From assembly GCA_030642325.1 (NCBI GenBank), contig DAOWNY010000123.1, positions 1 through 5,550 on the forward strand: a DNA stretch of 5,550 nt. The letters run 5' to 3'. The position numbers and the translations under genes are program-made. The notes beneath the pieces are model-generated. The model searched no databases and was not told the DNA's origin. It was given only the letters and a program-made list of their open reading frames with translations. Numbering within the stretch: the stretch's first letter is position 1; every line of letters starts with the position of its first letter. The stretch comes from Deltaproteobacteria bacterium. GTDB taxonomy: Bacteria > Desulfobacterota > DAOWNY01. Positions 4,522-5,550 of this stretch are shown here, in pieces.

Positions 4522-5550
4522 ATGAAAAAACGATGGAGTATCTGCAAACAGGACCACGAGCTGCAAAGGACTTTATCCAAAGAATTGAGTATATCACCTA
4601 TTACTTCACAAATTCTCATTAATAGAGGAATCACTGATCCCAAAAAAGCAAAAGAGTTTCTTGCGCCACAGCTTTCACAACTCCACCCCCCGGAAATAAT
4701 GAGGGATATGGATAAGGCTGTAAAAAGAATTGTTGCTGCCATCTCCAACAAAGAGAAAATACTCATTTTTGGTGACTATGATGTTGATGGGGTTACCGCT
4801 GTGTCCATATTAATCCTTTTTTTAAGGGAAACGGGCGTAGAAGTCTTATTTAAGATCCCCCATCGACAACGCGATGGTTACGGGTTAAACGTAAAAGCAA
4901 TTAAAGAAATAAAGGCGCTTGGGGTAAAGCTTTTAATTACTGTTGATTGCGGAATCTCTGACCATCAGGAAATTGCTCTGGCAAATGATTTAAATATCGA
5001 TGTGATCATCACCGATCATCACCATGTCCCGGGCGGACTCCCCGCTGCCATTGCTATCCTTAATCCCCTTCAAAAAGGATGCCCGTTTCCCTTTAAGCAC
5101 TTAGCCGGGGTGGGGGTGGCCTTCTATTTAATTATTGCTCTTAGGGCTGCATTAAGGAAAATAGGTTTTTGGGAGAAACATTCCATTCCCAATCTCAAAA
5201 AGTATCTCGATTTGGTGGCGCTTGGCACAATTTCCGACGTTGTTCCCCTTACCGGGGTAAACCGAATAATAGTAAAATATGGTCTGCTGGAGCTGACCGA
5301 TAGTTCCCGACCGGGAATTATCGCCCTCAAAGAGGTTAGCGGCCTGTCTAATAATACTATTGATACGAGGGCAGTAGCATATCGGCTCGCTCCCCGTATA
5401 AATGCGGCCGGACGAATGGGACAGGCAGAAAGCGGTGTGAAATTGTTAACCATCAGTGACCCCGTTGCCACAAAGGAAACTGCCATAAAACTGAATGAAG
5501 AAAATATGAAGCGACAAAAGCTGGAAGAAACTATTTTACGGGAAACCGAA
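4522..5550 (+). CDS. recJ: Single-stranded-DNA exonuclease RecJ (3' end beyond window)
   Basis: RecJ degrades single-stranded DNA 5' to 3' with Mg or Mn ions in recombinational repair, mismatch repair and base excision repair. The visible 343 codons are open to the right edge. DHH-family motifs appear in order: motif I GDYDVDG at 84-90 (Asp85, 87, 89), VDCG at 141-144 (Asp142), the name-giving DHH at 165-167 within TDHHH, GTISDVVPL with Asp239, and RINAAGRMG at 292-300, the conserved RecJ motif that closes the catalytic core. The N-terminal lead with LINRGITDPKKAKEFL (33-48) is typical of RecJ rather than of smaller NrnA-type DHH proteins. The DHHA1 and OB-fold parts expected in a protein of about 560 residues or more lie outside the window. 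ATG 4522 is the first start after an in-frame TAA at 4516; its Shine-Dalgarno is poor (GGGG, 11 nt away). It is transcribed away from the ffh operon. Confidence 0.96.
   Translation, partial: MKKRWSICKQDHELQRTLSKELSISPITSQILINRGITDPKKAKEFLAPQLSQLHPPEIMRDMDKAVKRIVAAISNKEKILIFGDYDVDGVTAVSILILFLRETGVEVLFKIPHRQRDGYGLNVKAIKEIKALGVKLLITVDCGISDHQEIALANDLNIDVIITDHHHVPGGLPAAIAILNPLQKGCPFPFKHLAGVGVAFYLIIALRAALRKIGFWEKHSIPNLKKYLDLVALGTISDVVPLTGVNRIIVKYGLLELTDSSRPGIIALKEVSGLSNNTIDTRAVAYRLAPRINAAGRMGQAESGVKLLTISDPVATKETAIKLNEENMKRQKLEETILRETE

Noticed and set aside
4505..4525. Six-codon reading frame (ATG GGG CTA TCT AAA ATA TGA) whose stop overlaps the recJ ATG, resembling a leader peptide.
   Set aside because: It has no Shine-Dalgarno of its own and is short enough to occur by chance; no codon pattern suggests attenuation.
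5124..5486. Minus-strand open frame of 120 codons opposite recJ.
   Set aside because: It is antisense to conserved RecJ motifs and has no recognisable family features.

Overview
The window is an ordinary, well-preserved bacterial housekeeping region. I found no mobile element, CRISPR array, tRNA, rRNA or previously undescribed system. Seven genes lie on the minus strand and appear to form one operon, in transcription order ffh, rpsP, khpA (KH-domain protein), rimM, trmD, rplS and rnhB. The last gene runs off the left edge of the window. A divergent plus-strand gene, recJ, starts at 4522 and runs off the right edge. Between them lies an AT-rich intergenic region of about 407 bp (4115-4521), which holds good candidate promoters in both directions.

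Organism: a bacterium of moderate to low GC whose Shine-Dalgarno sequences match the standard 16S 3' end (AAGGAGGTGAT before rpsP is a perfect complement). The operon lacks the ylxM, ylqD and ylqF genes that accompany ffh-rpsP-rimM-trmD-rplS in Bacillus-type Firmicutes, and rnhB follows rplS directly. That compact order is familiar from Desulfobacterota (former Deltaproteobacteria) and several other lineages. A Desulfobacterota-like or uncultured Gram-negative origin is my inference only; the window has no decisive taxonomic marker.

Region by region: 1-522 holds most of RNase HII. 523-570 is a short gap with a nested inverted repeat. 571-2417 holds rplS, trmD, rimM and khpA, packed with 8-nt gaps and one overlap, so translational coupling is likely. 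2418-2503 is an 86-nt gap. 2504-2746 is rpsP, which probably starts at a TTG codon rather than the ATG just upstream. 2783-4114 is ffh. 4115-4521 is the divergent control region. 4522-5550 holds the N-terminal catalytic part of RecJ.

The genes fit together as a translation and ribosome-assembly operon. Ffh delivers ribosomes translating membrane proteins to the translocon. S16 and L19 are structural ribosomal proteins. RimM matures the 30S subunit and is known to bind S19. TrmD makes the m1G37 tRNA modification that prevents +1 frameshifting. KhpA is a small RNA-binding protein. RNase HII removes ribonucleotides and RNA from DNA, and RecJ is a 5'-3' single-strand DNA exonuclease, so the two genes at the window edges belong to genome maintenance. 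The points most worth a second look are the rpsP start codon, a shortened TrmD interdomain linker coinciding with a perfect GC hairpin, the inverted repeat before rnhB, and a valine in the Ffh P-loop.
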